Below, piece by piece: positions 24,467 to 34,133 of a DNA stretch of 64,000 bases. The first letter of the stretch is position 1, and each line of letters starts with the position of its first letter. Below the pieces are notes generated by a model, which worked only from the letters and a program-made list of their open reading frames with translations, ran no database searches and had not been told where the DNA came from. The stretch lies in NCBI RefSeq assembly GCF_001679005.1, contig NZ_LXTW01000032.1:372001-436000 (forward strand). Reading direction: 5' to 3'. Position numbers and translations under genes: made by a program. The DNA comes from Moraxella nonliquefaciens (lineage in GTDB: Bacteria; Pseudomonadota; Gammaproteobacteria; Pseudomonadales; Moraxellaceae).

Positions 24467-25234
24467 ATGCTATTATCTTTTTTAAAAAATATAACCTCCT
24501 ATGGCATTCAATACAGCCTAATCATGATATTGCTTATTATGTGGCAAATGGTCATTGGATTTGGATTGATTCCTGATTATTTATTACCATCGCCATGGCA
24601 AATTGTTCAGGCGTTTATTGATGATTTTTATTTACTCATGAGTCATGCCAAATATACGCTGATTACTGCTTTTTTGGGTACAGTGATTGGGCTTGTGTTA
24701 AGTTTTGTATTATCCATTTTTATGGATTTTTCTAAAAAGTTTAGGGACATCGTCTATCCTGTTTTATTACTCAACCAAACCATTCCAACCATCGCCATCG
24801 CCCCATTATTGGTGATTTGGCTAGGCTATGGCATATTGCCAAAAGTGGTGTTGGTTGTATTGTCGGTATTTTTTCCCATGACCATTGCATTGGTGGATGG
24901 TTATCATTCTGTGCAAAAAGAACAATTAAATCTATTTCGTTCACTAAAAGCCAGTCATTACCAAACTTACCGCCATCTAAAAATACCATCTGCCATGGGG
25001 TATTTTTTTACAGGGCTAAAAGTGGCTTTGTCTTATGCCCTAATCTCAGCGGTAGTGGCAGAATGGCTCGGCGGTTATCATGGACTTGGGGTATATATGA
25101 CCCGTGTGCGTAAATCATATGAACTTGATAATATGTTTGCGGTGATATTTTTTATCAGTTTTTTGACGCTTGTATTATTGGCAAGTGTGAAACTCATTGA
25201 AAGATGGGCGTTAAAATATCAATATCTAAAATGA
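24467..25234 (+). CDS. thiX: ABC transporter permease, probable thiamine-precursor uptake (ThiX)
   Basis: 255-residue inner-membrane permease of the TauC/SsuC-like family with six hydrophobic segments. The cytoplasmic EAA-type loop reads near SLKASHYQTYRHLKIPSAMGYFFTGLKVALSYA (residues about 163-195), the ATPase contact point. Downstream lie a THI5/NMT1-like binding protein and an ATPase under a TPP riboswitch, so it most likely carries pyrimidine precursors of thiamine. Oddly it lies before the riboswitch promoter, with no riboswitch of its own in the 115 bases after radA. ATG at 24467 without a strong ribosome site. Confidence 0.78.
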   Translation: MLLSFLKNITSYGIQYSLIMILLIMWQMVIGFGLIPDYLLPSPWQIVQAFIDDFYLLMSHAKYTLITAFLGTVIGLVLSFVLSIFMDFSKKFRDIVYPVLLLNQTIPTIAIAPLLVIWLGYGILPKVVLVVLSVFFPMTIALVDGYHSVQKEQLNLFRSLKASHYQTYRHLKIPSAMGYFFTGLKVALSYALISAVVAEWLGGYHGLGVYMTRVRKSYELDNMFAVIFFISFLTLVLLASVKLIERWALKYQYLK

Positions 25235-25250
25235 TTGTGTGATTTAGGCA

Positions 25251-25279
25251 TTGCCAAAGCTACCCATTTGCTTTATAAT
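25251..25279 (+). promoter_or_regulatory. Sigma-70 promoter of the thiYZ riboswitch transcript
   Basis: TTGCCA (25251-25256), 17-base spacer, TATAAT (25274-25279). Transcription would begin near 25286, exactly at the start of the riboswitch. Confidence 0.8.
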
Positions 25280-25285
25280 AAAGCC

Positions 25286-25383
25286 CTTAGTCGGGGTGCT
25301 TTTTTAAGTTTCATACTGTCAAATTAAAAGCTGAGATGATACCCGTGAACCTGATACAGTTAATACTGGCGTAGGAAACTAAA
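25286..25383 (+). ncRNA. TPP (thi-box) riboswitch
   Basis: Conserved thi-box segments appear in order: CGGGGTGC (P2/J side), CTGAGATGATACCCGTGAACC with CTGAGA and ACCCGTGAACCTGAT as core ligand-binding sequence, then CTGGCGTAGGAAA closing P4/P1. The region binds thiamine pyrophosphate and acts on thiYZ. The loop between the halves of P3 is short. A terminator hairpin 45 bases later is the likely expression platform. Confidence 0.93.
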
Positions 25384-25427
25384 TGCTTGATTTTGCCTGA
25401 TTTTTATTGTCGGCTTGACTGTATTTG

Positions 25428-25453
25428 CCTTTGGTTTATCCAAGGGTTTTTTT
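25428..25453 (+). terminator. Terminator / expression platform of the TPP riboswitch
   Basis: A 7-bp stem (CCTTTGG with CCAAGGG), 5-base loop and seven T residues lie between the riboswitch and the thiY ribosome site. With ligand bound this should stop transcription before thiY. Confidence 0.75.
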
Positions 25454-25473
25454 GATTATTAAATGGAGTTGTT

Positions 25474-26490
25474 ATGTTAAATCAGTTAAGCCCAAAATTG
25501 TTATCCGTCATCGCTCTTGGGGCAAGTCTGTTGGTGGCAGGATGTAATAAACCTACCGACACACCCTCCAAACCCGCCCAAGAGCCTGCCAACACTGACA
25601 AACAAGAGCTTGTCATCGCCTTAGACTGGGTGCCAAACACCAACCACACAGGGCTTTATGTGGCACTAGATAAGGGCTATTTTGCCGAGCAAGGATTTGA
25701 TGCCAAAATCGTTCAGCCATCTGAGGACAGTACCTCTACATTAGTGGCGAATGGGCGTGCTGATTTGGGGGTGTATTTTCAGCCAAACATGGTCAAACGT
25801 CTAAACAAGGGTGAACCAATCACCGCCATCGCAGCCATCGTCCAGCACAATAATGCAGGTCTGTTATCCCTAAAATCACTGGGAGCAAACACGCCTGCTG
25901 ATTTGCATGGCAAACGCTATTCAACATGGGAGGACCCTGTGGATGACAAGACGGTAGCAAGCATTGTTGGTGAACCTCTAAACCCAATCCCAGGAGAGAC
26001 CACGGATGCAACCACTGCCTTGCGTATAAACCAATTTGACTATATTTTGGCGTATTATAGTTGGGATGGCATCCATGCAGGACTAAAAGGCGTTGAGACC
26101 AATTTCTTTTATCTAAAAGACTCAAATCCTGTATTTGACTACTATGCTCCTGTCATCATCGCCAACAGCAATGAGCTACAAAAAGACCCCGAACGCTACA
26201 AAAAAGCCATGAATGCCATCTCAAAAGGCTATGTTTATGCCAGTTGGCACGCTGATGAAAGTGCCAACATTCTCATCAAGCACGCCCCTGAGATAAACGC
26301 TGACCTTGTCAAAGCCAGTCAGGCGTATATGTCAGAGCAATATTTGGCAGAAGATGGCAGTTGGGGGCGGTTTGACTATCAGCGTTGGGACAATTTTTTC
26401 AAATGGGTATACGACAATAAACTCATTGACAAGCCTTTTGCCCCACAAGCAGGGGTAAGTAATGATTATCTGCCAAATGATGGTAAGTGA
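25474..26490 (+). CDS. thiY: Thiamine-precursor ABC transporter binding lipoprotein (ThiY, THI5/NMT1-like)
   Basis: 338-residue solute-binding protein. Its signal peptide ends in the lipobox LVAGC (cysteine about residue 24), so it is tethered outside the inner membrane. LVIALDWVPNTNHTGLYVALDKGYF is the opening block of the NMT1/THI5-like family; ThiY proteins of this type bind formylaminopyrimidine, a thiamine breakdown product salvaged for the pyrimidine ring. GPE/WEDP and YYAPVIIANSNELQKDPER blocks also fit. Controlled by the TPP riboswitch just upstream; thiZ follows after 94 bases. Ribosome site GGAG before ATG. Confidence 0.9.
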   Translation: MLNQLSPKLLSVIALGASLLVAGCNKPTDTPSKPAQEPANTDKQELVIALDWVPNTNHTGLYVALDKGYFAEQGFDAKIVQPSEDSTSTLVANGRADLGVYFQPNMVKRLNKGEPITAIAAIVQHNNAGLLSLKSLGANTPADLHGKRYSTWEDPVDDKTVASIVGEPLNPIPGETTDATTALRINQFDYILAYYSWDGIHAGLKGVETNFFYLKDSNPVFDYYAPVIIANSNELQKDPERYKKAMNAISKGYVYASWHADESANILIKHAPEINADLVKASQAYMSEQYLAEDGSWGRFDYQRWDNFFKWVYDNKLIDKPFAPQAGVSNDYLPNDGK

Positions 26491-26584
26491 TGGTTTGGTC
26501 ATTTTAAGTAATTTTAAATAAAATATGGTGTTATCACAGCATGATTGATGATGCCATCTTTTACCACCCATAATAGGGCATACC

Positions 26585-27325
26585 ATGACGACCTCAACAG
26601 CCAAATTACAACTTATTGACATTTGTCATCAATTTGATGGTAAGGCATTATTTTCTGATTTATCCTTGTCCATTTTTTGTGGTAAAATCGTTGCCATTGT
26701 TGGTGCAAGTGGTGTGGGCAAGACAACCTTATTTAACATTGCATCAGGACTTATCACACCAACATCAGGCAAGGTCTTGATAGACGGCAAGGATGGCACA
26801 GGAAAAGCAGGCGGTGTGGGCTATATGCTCCAAAAGGATTTGTTATTACCCTTTAAAAGTGTGTATGATAACATTGCCCTGCCTTTGACCTTGCAAAATC
26901 TGCCAAAATCCGCCATTCATGACAAAATCATGCCTCTACTACCTGCCTTTGGACTTGATGAGCTATACCACAAATACCCCGCCCAGCTCTCAGGCGGACA
27001 ACGTCAACGTGTGGCACTGCTTCGCACTTATCTAAGTAATGATGGTCTTATGCTTCTTGATGAGCCATTTTCAGCACTTGATTTTGTTACCAAAAATCAG
27101 ATGTATGAATGGTTTGGGCGATTTCAAAAGGATAAAGAGCTTACATGTTTAATCATCACGCATGACATTGATGAGGCGATTTATCTGGCAGATGAATTAT
27201 ATGTGTTAAAAGGTTTGCCTGCCACGCTCGCTCATCATTTTGTCATTGACAAATCAGATGATTTTTTACAAAGTTTGGCGTATTTGACCCTAAAACAGCA
27301 GATACTTAGAGCCATACAAGACTAA
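26585..27325 (+). CDS. thiZ: Thiamine-precursor ABC transporter ATPase (ThiZ)
   Basis: 246-residue ATP-binding subunit. Walker A is GASGVGKTT (about residues 39-47), the signature is LSGGQRQRVAL, Walker B is LMLLDEPFSALD, and the switch histidine is in IITHDIDEA. It pairs with ThiX and ThiY to power uptake of pyrimidine precursors. It lies on the riboswitch-controlled message after thiY. No clear terminator is visible in the 160 bases that follow. Confidence 0.88.
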   Translation: MTTSTAKLQLIDICHQFDGKALFSDLSLSIFCGKIVAIVGASGVGKTTLFNIASGLITPTSGKVLIDGKDGTGKAGGVGYMLQKDLLLPFKSVYDNIALPLTLQNLPKSAIHDKIMPLLPAFGLDELYHKYPAQLSGGQRQRVALLRTYLSNDGLMLLDEPFSALDFVTKNQMYEWFGRFQKDKELTCLIITHDIDEAIYLADELYVLKGLPATLAHHFVIDKSDDFLQSLAYLTLKQQILRAIQD

Positions 27326-27485
27326 ATGATGACCCATTTAAGAGATTAACATTGAATAATACCCCATAAACCCCACATTATACCATTGGTAGTTACATAT
27401 CAACTCCAAATCAACTCCTTTGGCGATTTAGTGAATTCGTTTAACAAATCCCCTTTTTTAGTAATAAATTTTACAAATAACAATT

Positions 27486-29336
27486 ATGTCCTTATTTCGC
27501 TACTTTGAAAACCGCCTAACACCCTACCCCAACAGCCCCATGCCTACCCCCAACCCCAATGAACATGGGTTTTTTGCATTTTTATGGGCATGCACAAAAG
27601 GAGCAAGGATTTGGATTTCGGTGCGTATCGTTTTGTCAATACTGCTTGGTGTATTTGGCTCAATGCTGTTTGCATGGGCAGGGGATGTCGTGGATTGGCT
27701 AACCATTTATACCCCCCAAACTCTATGGCAAGAAAAAGGACAAACCATCATGCTCATCCTTGGGCTGTGCGTGTTGTCTATTTTTGGTGAGTTTATCGGT
27801 AATCTGATTCGCTTTCAAGTCTTGCAAGGGGTCATGCCCATGCGGCTACGATGGTGGTTTCATAAGCACATGCTGGGGCAATCCATGCAATTTTATCATG
27901 ATGAGTTCTCAGGGCGTGTCTCTGCCAAAGTCATGCAAACCGCCCTATCGGTACGTGATACAATCATGACCATGGTGGAGATGGTGTCATTTGTCATGGC
28001 ATATTTGGTAACCAGTGGTGTGATTTTGTTGGGGTTAGATATTTGGCTGTTTTTGCCGTTCATGGCGTGGCTTATCTGCGTGGTGGTGATGATGAAATTT
28101 TTCTTACCCCGCCTGCGTGAAACCGCCAGTAATCAAGCTGATGCCCGTGCCTTGATGACAGGACGTGTTACTGATGCCTATGCCAATATCAGTGCCATCA
28201 AGCTGTTTAGCCATTCCAACCGTGAACTCTCCTACGCCAAATCCGCCATGGATGAGTTTATGACCACAGTTCATGCCCAAATGCGATGGGTGTCCATCCT
28301 AGGAACAACGACCGAGATGCTCTCACTCATTATGATAGTCGGTAGTACTGCCATCGGTGTGTATCTGTGGATGATGGGCAAGGTGAGTGTGGGAGCGATT
28401 GCGGTGGCAAGTGGCATCGCTCTACGCCTAAAAGGCATGATTCAGTGGATCATGTGGGAGATGGCAAGTTTATTTGAACATATTGGCACCGTACAAGATG
28501 GCATGAAAACATTGACCACGCCTCACGCCATCACAGATAAAGCTGATGCTGGTGAGCTTGTGGTGGCACGGGGAGAGATTGCGTTTAAGGATGTCACCTT
28601 TAACTACGGACATGGCGAAGACAGAACCGCTTTATTTGATAAGTTCAACCTAGCCATTCAAGCTGGCGAAAAAATAGGCTTGGTCGGTCGGTCGGGGGCA
28701 GGTAAGTCCAGTCTTATCAATCTGTTGCTGCGTTTTTATGATGTGGATGGTGGTAGTATCAGTATTGATGGGCAAGACATCAGTGCCGTTACCCAAACAT
28801 CACTGCGTCAAAACATTGGCATGGTTACCCAAGACACCGCCCTACTGCATCGTACCGTACGTGAGAACATCGCCTATGGCAAGCCTAACGCAACCGATGA
28901 AGAAATCATCGCTGCATCACGCCTTGCCCACGCATGGGATTTTATCCAAACCTTAGAGGACAAATATGGCAATAAAGGTCTTGATACCGAAGTGGGCGAA
29001 CGTGGCGTAAAACTCTCAGGCGGACAACGTCAGCGTATCGCCATCGCTCGGGTCATGCTCAAAAATGCCCCCATTTTGCTCCTAGATGAAGCGACATCCG
29101 CCCTAGATAGCGAGGTAGAACATGCCATCACCCAAAGCCTAGATGAGATGATGAATAAAAAAACAGTCATCGCCATCGCTCACCGTCTCTCAACCATCGC
29201 AAGCCTTGATAGGCTCGTGGTCATGGATAAAGGTGAGATTATTGAGATGGGCAGCCATGACGAGCTTATCGCCAAAGGTGGGATTTATGCTAATCTATGG
29301 GCAAGACAATCAGGTGGATTTTTAGGTGAAATGTAG
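27486..29336 (+). CDS. ABC exporter, fused membrane and ATPase domains
   Basis: 616-residue half-transporter that would act as a dimer in the inner membrane. The membrane domain with six hydrophobic segments covers about residues 30-340; the ATPase domain has Walker A GRSGAGKSS, signature LSGGQRQRIAIAR, Walker B ILLLDEATSALD and the switch AHRLSTIA. This is the general MsbA/multidrug/lipid exporter layout; the substrate cannot be told from sequence. A proline- and asparagine-rich cytoplasmic start (PNSPMPTPNPNE) precedes the first helix. No substrate-defining neighbour is present. Confidence 0.88.
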   Translation: MSLFRYFENRLTPYPNSPMPTPNPNEHGFFAFLWACTKGARIWISVRIVLSILLGVFGSMLFAWAGDVVDWLTIYTPQTLWQEKGQTIMLILGLCVLSIFGEFIGNLIRFQVLQGVMPMRLRWWFHKHMLGQSMQFYHDEFSGRVSAKVMQTALSVRDTIMTMVEMVSFVMAYLVTSGVILLGLDIWLFLPFMAWLICVVVMMKFFLPRLRETASNQADARALMTGRVTDAYANISAIKLFSHSNRELSYAKSAMDEFMTTVHAQMRWVSILGTTTEMLSLIMIVGSTAIGVYLWMMGKVSVGAIAVASGIALRLKGMIQWIMWEMASLFEHIGTVQDGMKTLTTPHAITDKADAGELVVARGEIAFKDVTFNYGHGEDRTALFDKFNLAIQAGEKIGLVGRSGAGKSSLINLLLRFYDVDGGSISIDGQDISAVTQTSLRQNIGMVTQDTALLHRTVRENIAYGKPNATDEEIIAASRLAHAWDFIQTLEDKYGNKGLDTEVGERGVKLSGGQRQRIAIARVMLKNAPILLLDEATSALDSEVEHAITQSLDEMMNKKTVIAIAHRLSTIASLDRLVVMDKGEIIEMGSHDELIAKGGIYANLWARQSGGFLGEM

Positions 29337-29484
29337 AACAAACACACTTAGCTACACAGTGTAACATAAATGACAATACCGTAACAATTCACCACCAAAA
29401 CAACCTCTACTATATATAGATGATTAAGATAAATTTCTTATAATTTTTTAAATTTTTTTCAAAATTTTTTAAAAAGAGAATCAT

Positions 29485-30321
29485 ATGAAAACCCTACCTT
29501 TTTATAAAATGGCATTTAGTACCATCATTGCCTTGACCTCCCTGCCCATCATGGCTCAACCAAATACAGCAGGCATTGCTCCTACCATGCGTGGTGAATT
29601 AACCACACCCATTCATCATACCAATGCCGTCAATTTGCTTGACCAGCCTGTGATGGGCGTGCCATCCATCAATGCCAATGTCTCTAACATTAATCGCATT
29701 GCTACTGTCATCATCAATGCCAATAAAAGTGGCACTACTCGCCTTGATGTAAGCTTGATTGATGATTTTATTGAGAGTGTCTCACCAAACGCCCGCCACT
29801 ACCCACCAAACTTTCCTAATCGTACCGCTGAATTTGTAACAAGTGAGAACATCAAATACCTCTCCGATTGGTTAGAACCCTACGCCAGTGCCAATGATGC
29901 AACTTTTGATATTATTTTGCGTGCTGCCAAAATCAACGGCATGGCCCGAAATCTAAATATTGGTACTGACTACACTCAACGTGCTAATAAATACATGGCA
30001 AAGGCCATCAATCTTGCCCCCAATGATGCCGAGGCCAATTTTCTATATGGCATGATGATTAGCGAAGGCGGTGGTTTTACCGAAGGACAAAAATACCTAC
30101 AAAAAGCTGCAAAACTTGGTTATTTAGAAGCCGAACAAAGCCTTGCCCAAGCCGAACTGTTGGCAGACAATCATGCAGGGGCATTGTCTCGCCTAAAAGC
30201 CTTACAGAGCAAACATCCAACCCATGCCCAAATTGCCGAACAGGTTCGCATCGTTGAAAATGGCGGTTATTATATTTGGAACATTAAAAACAACAATATC
30301 AAAGTTAAGCCGTTACAATGA
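29485..30321 (+). CDS. Exported TPR-repeat-like protein of unknown function
   Basis: 278-residue protein with a signal peptide (hydrophobic core FSTIIALTSLPIMA, cleavage probably after MAQ-A-like site near residue 25). The C-terminal half (about 155-260) has tetratricopeptide-like helical pairs: ANKYMAKAINLAPNDAEANFLYGMM, GQKYLQKAAKLGYLEAEQSLAQAEL and GALSRLKALQSKHPTHAQIAEQV. The first 130 residues are not recognised. Expected to be periplasmic and to bind a partner protein. It has its own terminator (30363-30396). Confidence 0.65.
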   Translation: MKTLPFYKMAFSTIIALTSLPIMAQPNTAGIAPTMRGELTTPIHHTNAVNLLDQPVMGVPSINANVSNINRIATVIINANKSGTTRLDVSLIDDFIESVSPNARHYPPNFPNRTAEFVTSENIKYLSDWLEPYASANDATFDIILRAAKINGMARNLNIGTDYTQRANKYMAKAINLAPNDAEANFLYGMMISEGGGFTEGQKYLQKAAKLGYLEAEQSLAQAELLADNHAGALSRLKALQSKHPTHAQIAEQVRIVENGGYYIWNIKNNNIKVKPLQ

Positions 30322-30362
30322 ACCAAATTAAGAGACAAATACCCACCGAGACTTTTAAAAAT

Positions 30363-30396
30363 AAATCCATCAAACATTTCTTTTGGTGGATTTTTT
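30363..30396 (+). terminator. Intrinsic terminator after the TPR-like gene
   Basis: Twelve paired positions with one G-T (30363-30374 with 30382-30393), 7-base loop, then T residues to 30396. Confidence 0.8.
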
Positions 30397-30587
30397 GTGT
30401 AAAATTGTTGGGAAAATACTGGAAAAATGTTGGCATAATTCATCACACCTTAAATCCTTTTAAATCCTTAAATGAGTTTTGTGGAGATTGATTGCAATTT
30501 ACAAAATAAGGCAGGATGTTTAGACAACCATCATTGATTTGCACGCCCAAACCAATCATCTTAACAATCAACACAATAAGACCTCAC

Positions 30588-33152
30588 ATGAACACAAAAT
30601 ACCCCAAGCTTATTCTAAGTTTCGCCCTAACCCTTGCCATCACAGGATGTAGCACGCTTCACAAGCCCAAACAAATCCAATCTAAAATCATCGAAACTCA
30701 CCGTGCCAATATTACCACCCACTCACAAATCAGTGCTGTGGCAAGTGGCATCTTACTATCATCGGGTCTTAGTCAAGATGAGTGTATGAGTGCCTTTGAT
30801 GACTGTCTAGATAAGGTCAAAGAAGTACTTGCCTTTGGCAATCCACAGATTACCATCAATAATCAACAACATATTGCCAAACCGACCCTCGCCCTACTCG
30901 CTGAACTATACTATGCCAAAGCCCTAGACCTTGACAAACAAGATGCTTGTCAAAACCCCATCCGCCCCCCACTAGACCCCTATTATGCCAACGCCCCACT
31001 ATCTGACAGTGAACAGGCTGACAAACAAAGACAACGCCATGCCTGCTTATCTGGCAGGCGAGATGCCATCAAATCAAGTATTAACCACAGCTATGCCTAT
31101 TTATTCTATGACAGTCTGACAGGACAGCAGACCACATCGCCTTTGGTTAGTGAAAGCGATATCAAGGCTCAGGATTTGTATCACGTGGCAAGCAATGCCT
31201 TAATTGGCGAACTGTACAAAACCCAAGATGGCATCTTTGACAATACTCATCAGCAAGACCATGGTCTTAGTCCAACCAATAACCATGGTCATATTCTTGT
31301 CAATAGCCATCATAGCGATGATATGACCGTCAATCTCTACCTTGCCAAAGACCCCAGCTACATGGCAATTTTAGGCGAACATTCACACCAACAGGATTTA
31401 CTCTCTGATTTGGTCTCAGCTTATGATTCACGTTTAGCAGACCTAAATACCACCAGCAGCCGAGCAGGTTTGGGTGTGCCTTATGTGAGTGTACTGTCCC
31501 AACGCCCAATGATTACCCTAAGAGAGCTGATCAGTCAAAACCAATCTGCCAACTCATCCAACCTACCAACTCATATCACCGATACAAACACCAACCCAAG
31601 CATTGATAATATCAAAGCAAACAACCCCCTACTCAGTCAGAACCTTGACAGCATCGCCAGTCGCATTCACCCCATCGGACACATACTGCTGACAGGTGTG
31701 GTCAAGCCCCAAGGCACACAGTTATCTGATGTGCTCTCTACAAACGTGCTGGATGTGCATTTTTTTAACCCTTATAAGACCAAAAATATTGAGATTTTGG
31801 GTAAAAATTACCCCCTATCAGCAAACTTCTCAGCAGGTTACGCCCTATGGCTTGGCGAGAATCAATTGCAAGGTGTGAGTATTTTAAACATGCTCAACAA
31901 AAACACCGCCAGTCTGCCCCAACTGTTCATGTTAAAACCTTATGACCCCAATCAAAAGGTCATCATCATGATACATGGTCTGGCATCTAGCCCTGCCACA
32001 TGGGTCAATCTCACCAACAATCTCTTTGGCGACCCCATCATACGTGATAATTATCAAGTATGGCAAATATTCTACGCCACCAACCTGCCCATGCTTGAAA
32101 ACCGTCATCAAATCCATAAAATCATCACTGCCGCCTACGCACTCACCGACCCCAATGGTACACACCCTGCCAGTCGCCACAGCGTGATTATCGGACATAG
32201 CATGGGAGGCATCATGGCACGCATGCTCGTCTCTGATGATGATTTGTTGCCCAGACTAAATGATTTGGACAAATTAGATGATTTGGTAGGCATCAAACAG
32301 CCAAATAATGGCTTAGACAACTTAGGTCATGGTTTAAATGATGGCTCAAATCACATTTTAGACGGCTTAGATAGTGATAATCACCCAAACAAACCTACCA
32401 TCAGCCAAACTCACTCCCATCATAACAGTCATGATAATGCCATGGTAGACCAGCTGACAAAGAGCACTTACTCAGAATATTTCAACAACCGCTTTACCCT
32501 GCATGCCCTACCACAGGTTGATACAGCAGTGTTCATCTCCGCCCCTTTTGCTGGTACGGATTATGCTGATCGCTGGTTTAGTCGCTTTGCCCGCCGTGTC
32601 GTACGCCTGCCCGTAGACATCACCAAAACCGTAACAGGTGCTATCACAAACAGCGGGCAGATGGACAGTACCGAGCTTCAAAACAGCACCATCGGTTCAC
32701 TGTACTTACAAAATGGGCCAAGCCAACTGTCCGACCAATCCGCCTTCATCAGACTCACCAAAGAGCTTAGCATTAATGACAATGTCATCTATCATACCAT
32801 CATGGGAGACCGTGCTGGTAATGCTCAGAATGTGCAAGGCAATTTGGTTGGACAAAATTTTTCTGATGGCATTGTTCCCTATGACAGTTCTCATTTGGAT
32901 GGAGCGTTTAGCGAAACAGTCATCACAGGCGGACATAGTATTCATGAAAACCCCAAAACCATTTTACAATTACGTAAAATCCTACACGAGCATCTGGCAC
33001 GTCACGGCAATCATAAGATAACAGATGTGGCAAATGACGAAAAAGACGAGCAAGACAGGAAAGATGGGCAAGATAAAGAAAGTGGGAAATCCACAACAGA
33101 TGATATTAACGAAAAAAGCATTAAAGAAGAGATAAACGCCAATCTCAATTAA
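30588..33152 (+). CDS. Large lipoprotein with alpha/beta-hydrolase domain
   Basis: 854-residue exported protein. Starting at the ATG at 30588, residues 1-22 form a signal peptide ending in the lipobox ITGC, so it is lipid-anchored. The first 440 residues match no family I recognise. The hydrolase domain begins at KVIIMIHGLASSPATW (oxyanion region) and carries the nucleophile elbow GHSMGG; a late His in ITGGHSIHENP is the likely catalytic histidine. A linker of about 75 residues rich in Asn, Asp, Leu and His interrupts the fold after the nucleophile. The last 40 residues are highly charged (Asp, Lys, Glu). Lipase, esterase or thioesterase activity is likely; the substrate is unknown. An in-frame start at 30516 would spoil the signal peptide. 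Confidence 0.8.
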   Translation: MNTKYPKLILSFALTLAITGCSTLHKPKQIQSKIIETHRANITTHSQISAVASGILLSSGLSQDECMSAFDDCLDKVKEVLAFGNPQITINNQQHIAKPTLALLAELYYAKALDLDKQDACQNPIRPPLDPYYANAPLSDSEQADKQRQRHACLSGRRDAIKSSINHSYAYLFYDSLTGQQTTSPLVSESDIKAQDLYHVASNALIGELYKTQDGIFDNTHQQDHGLSPTNNHGHILVNSHHSDDMTVNLYLAKDPSYMAILGEHSHQQDLLSDLVSAYDSRLADLNTTSSRAGLGVPYVSVLSQRPMITLRELISQNQSANSSNLPTHITDTNTNPSIDNIKANNPLLSQNLDSIASRIHPIGHILLTGVVKPQGTQLSDVLSTNVLDVHFFNPYKTKNIEILGKNYPLSANFSAGYALWLGENQLQGVSILNMLNKNTASLPQLFMLKPYDPNQKVIIMIHGLASSPATWVNLTNNLFGDPIIRDNYQVWQIFYATNLPMLENRHQIHKIITAAYALTDPNGTHPASRHSVIIGHSMGGIMARMLVSDDDLLPRLNDLDKLDDLVGIKQPNNGLDNLGHGLNDGSNHILDGLDSDNHPNKPTISQTHSHHNSHDNAMVDQLTKSTYSEYFNNRFTLHALPQVDTAVFISAPFAGTDYADRWFSRFARRVVRLPVDITKTVTGAITNSGQMDSTELQNSTIGSLYLQNGPSQLSDQSAFIRLTKELSINDNVIYHTIMGDRAGNAQNVQGNLVGQNFSDGIVPYDSSHLDGAFSETVITGGHSIHENPKTILQLRKILHEHLARHGNHKITDVANDEKDEQDRKDGQDKESGKSTTDDINEKSIKEEINANLN

Positions 33153-33248
33153 TATGGCAAGTTTTTGATGATTGGGAGTTTTTTTGAGACATAAGGGCAA
33201 ATCATGTTTGTCCTTGATGGATTGCTGATATAACGTTAAAAATGGCGT

Positions 33249-34052
33249 TTATTTTACAAACCAATCAAACACCCAAAGCCCTACGCCATCACTGTCCACC
33301 GCCCCAATCACCGCTTGCACTTTGTCATCGATATACCGCCAATCGCCAAGTACCATGCGTTTTTTACCGCCCAATTTATGAACATTGGGGCGGTGTGTGT
33401 GTCCGTGTAGCAGAATGTTGCATGTTTTTATGGCTTGATTGACCGCTTGTGTGTTTACATCCATGATGGCGGTGGATTTTTGGTGTTTGTGGGATTTGGT
33501 TTTGATTTTGATTGTTTGGGCGAGGCGTTGGCGATAAGCTAGGGGCTGTTTTAAAACCAGCCAAGAGATGACAGGGTTTTGGATGATTTTTCGGTAACGC
33601 TGATACGCCTTATCATCGGTACATAGCCTGTCGCCATGTTCTAGGCGGATAGTTATGCCATTTAAAAGTGTTAAAAAATGCGGTTCTTTGATAAGTATGC
33701 CATTAAAGGTATCGCACAGGCTTTGGCGGATGGTAAAATCTCTGTTGCCGTGCATGACATAAATGGTGGTTGTTGTAGATAGGGTTTTTAAGGCATTTAA
33801 AATGGGCGTTAAAAAATGCCGTGCTTTTTTGTCATCGGATAAGGTCAAATAATCATCATCGCCAATCCAACCGTCCAGCCAATCGCCCAAGATATAAAGG
33901 CTTTGCAAATTTGGCAAAACGGACAAATCTTGCACCAACGCCAAAAATGCCTCATTTAGGGCAGGCGTATCACTTGACAAATGCAAATCACTGACAAATA
34001 CCGCATTAATGTCATGGGGGCGAGTGGTTAAAAGATGGTCAAATCGTTGCAT
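33249..34052 (-). CDS. lpxH: UDP-2,3-diacylglucosamine diphosphatase LpxH
   Basis: 267-residue metallophosphoesterase of lipid A synthesis; hydrolyses UDP-2,3-diacylglucosamine to lipid X and UMP at the inner membrane. Metal-binding motifs: FVSDLHLS (19-26), LGDWLDGWIGDDD, HGNRDF and HGHTHRP, in the LpxH order and spacing. ATG at 34052. It lies downstream of ppiB on the same strand, separated by an intrinsic terminator, so it is probably transcribed from its own promoter. In E. coli lpxH also directly follows ppiB, which supports the assignment. Confidence 0.93.
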   Translation of the reverse strand: MQRFDHLLTTRPHDINAVFVSDLHLSSDTPALNEAFLALVQDLSVLPNLQSLYILGDWLDGWIGDDDYLTLSDDKKARHFLTPILNALKTLSTTTTIYVMHGNRDFTIRQSLCDTFNGILIKEPHFLTLLNGITIRLEHGDRLCTDDKAYQRYRKIIQNPVISWLVLKQPLAYRQRLAQTIKIKTKSHKHQKSTAIMDVNTQAVNQAIKTCNILLHGHTHRPNVHKLGGKKRMVLGDWRYIDDKVQAVIGAVDSDGVGLWVFDWFVK

Positions 34053-34071
34053 AGCAAAGCTTTATAAATGA

Positions 34072-34098
34072 TAAAAAAGGGCGAACATGATTCGCCCC
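34072..34098 (-). terminator. Intrinsic terminator of ppiB
   Basis: On the minus strand GGGCGAA pairs with TTCGCCC around a 5-base loop and is followed by six T residues; located between ppiB and lpxH. Confidence 0.85.
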
Positions 34099-34133
34099 TA
34101 CAACCAAAATAACTTAGGTTAATTATTGGCTGA

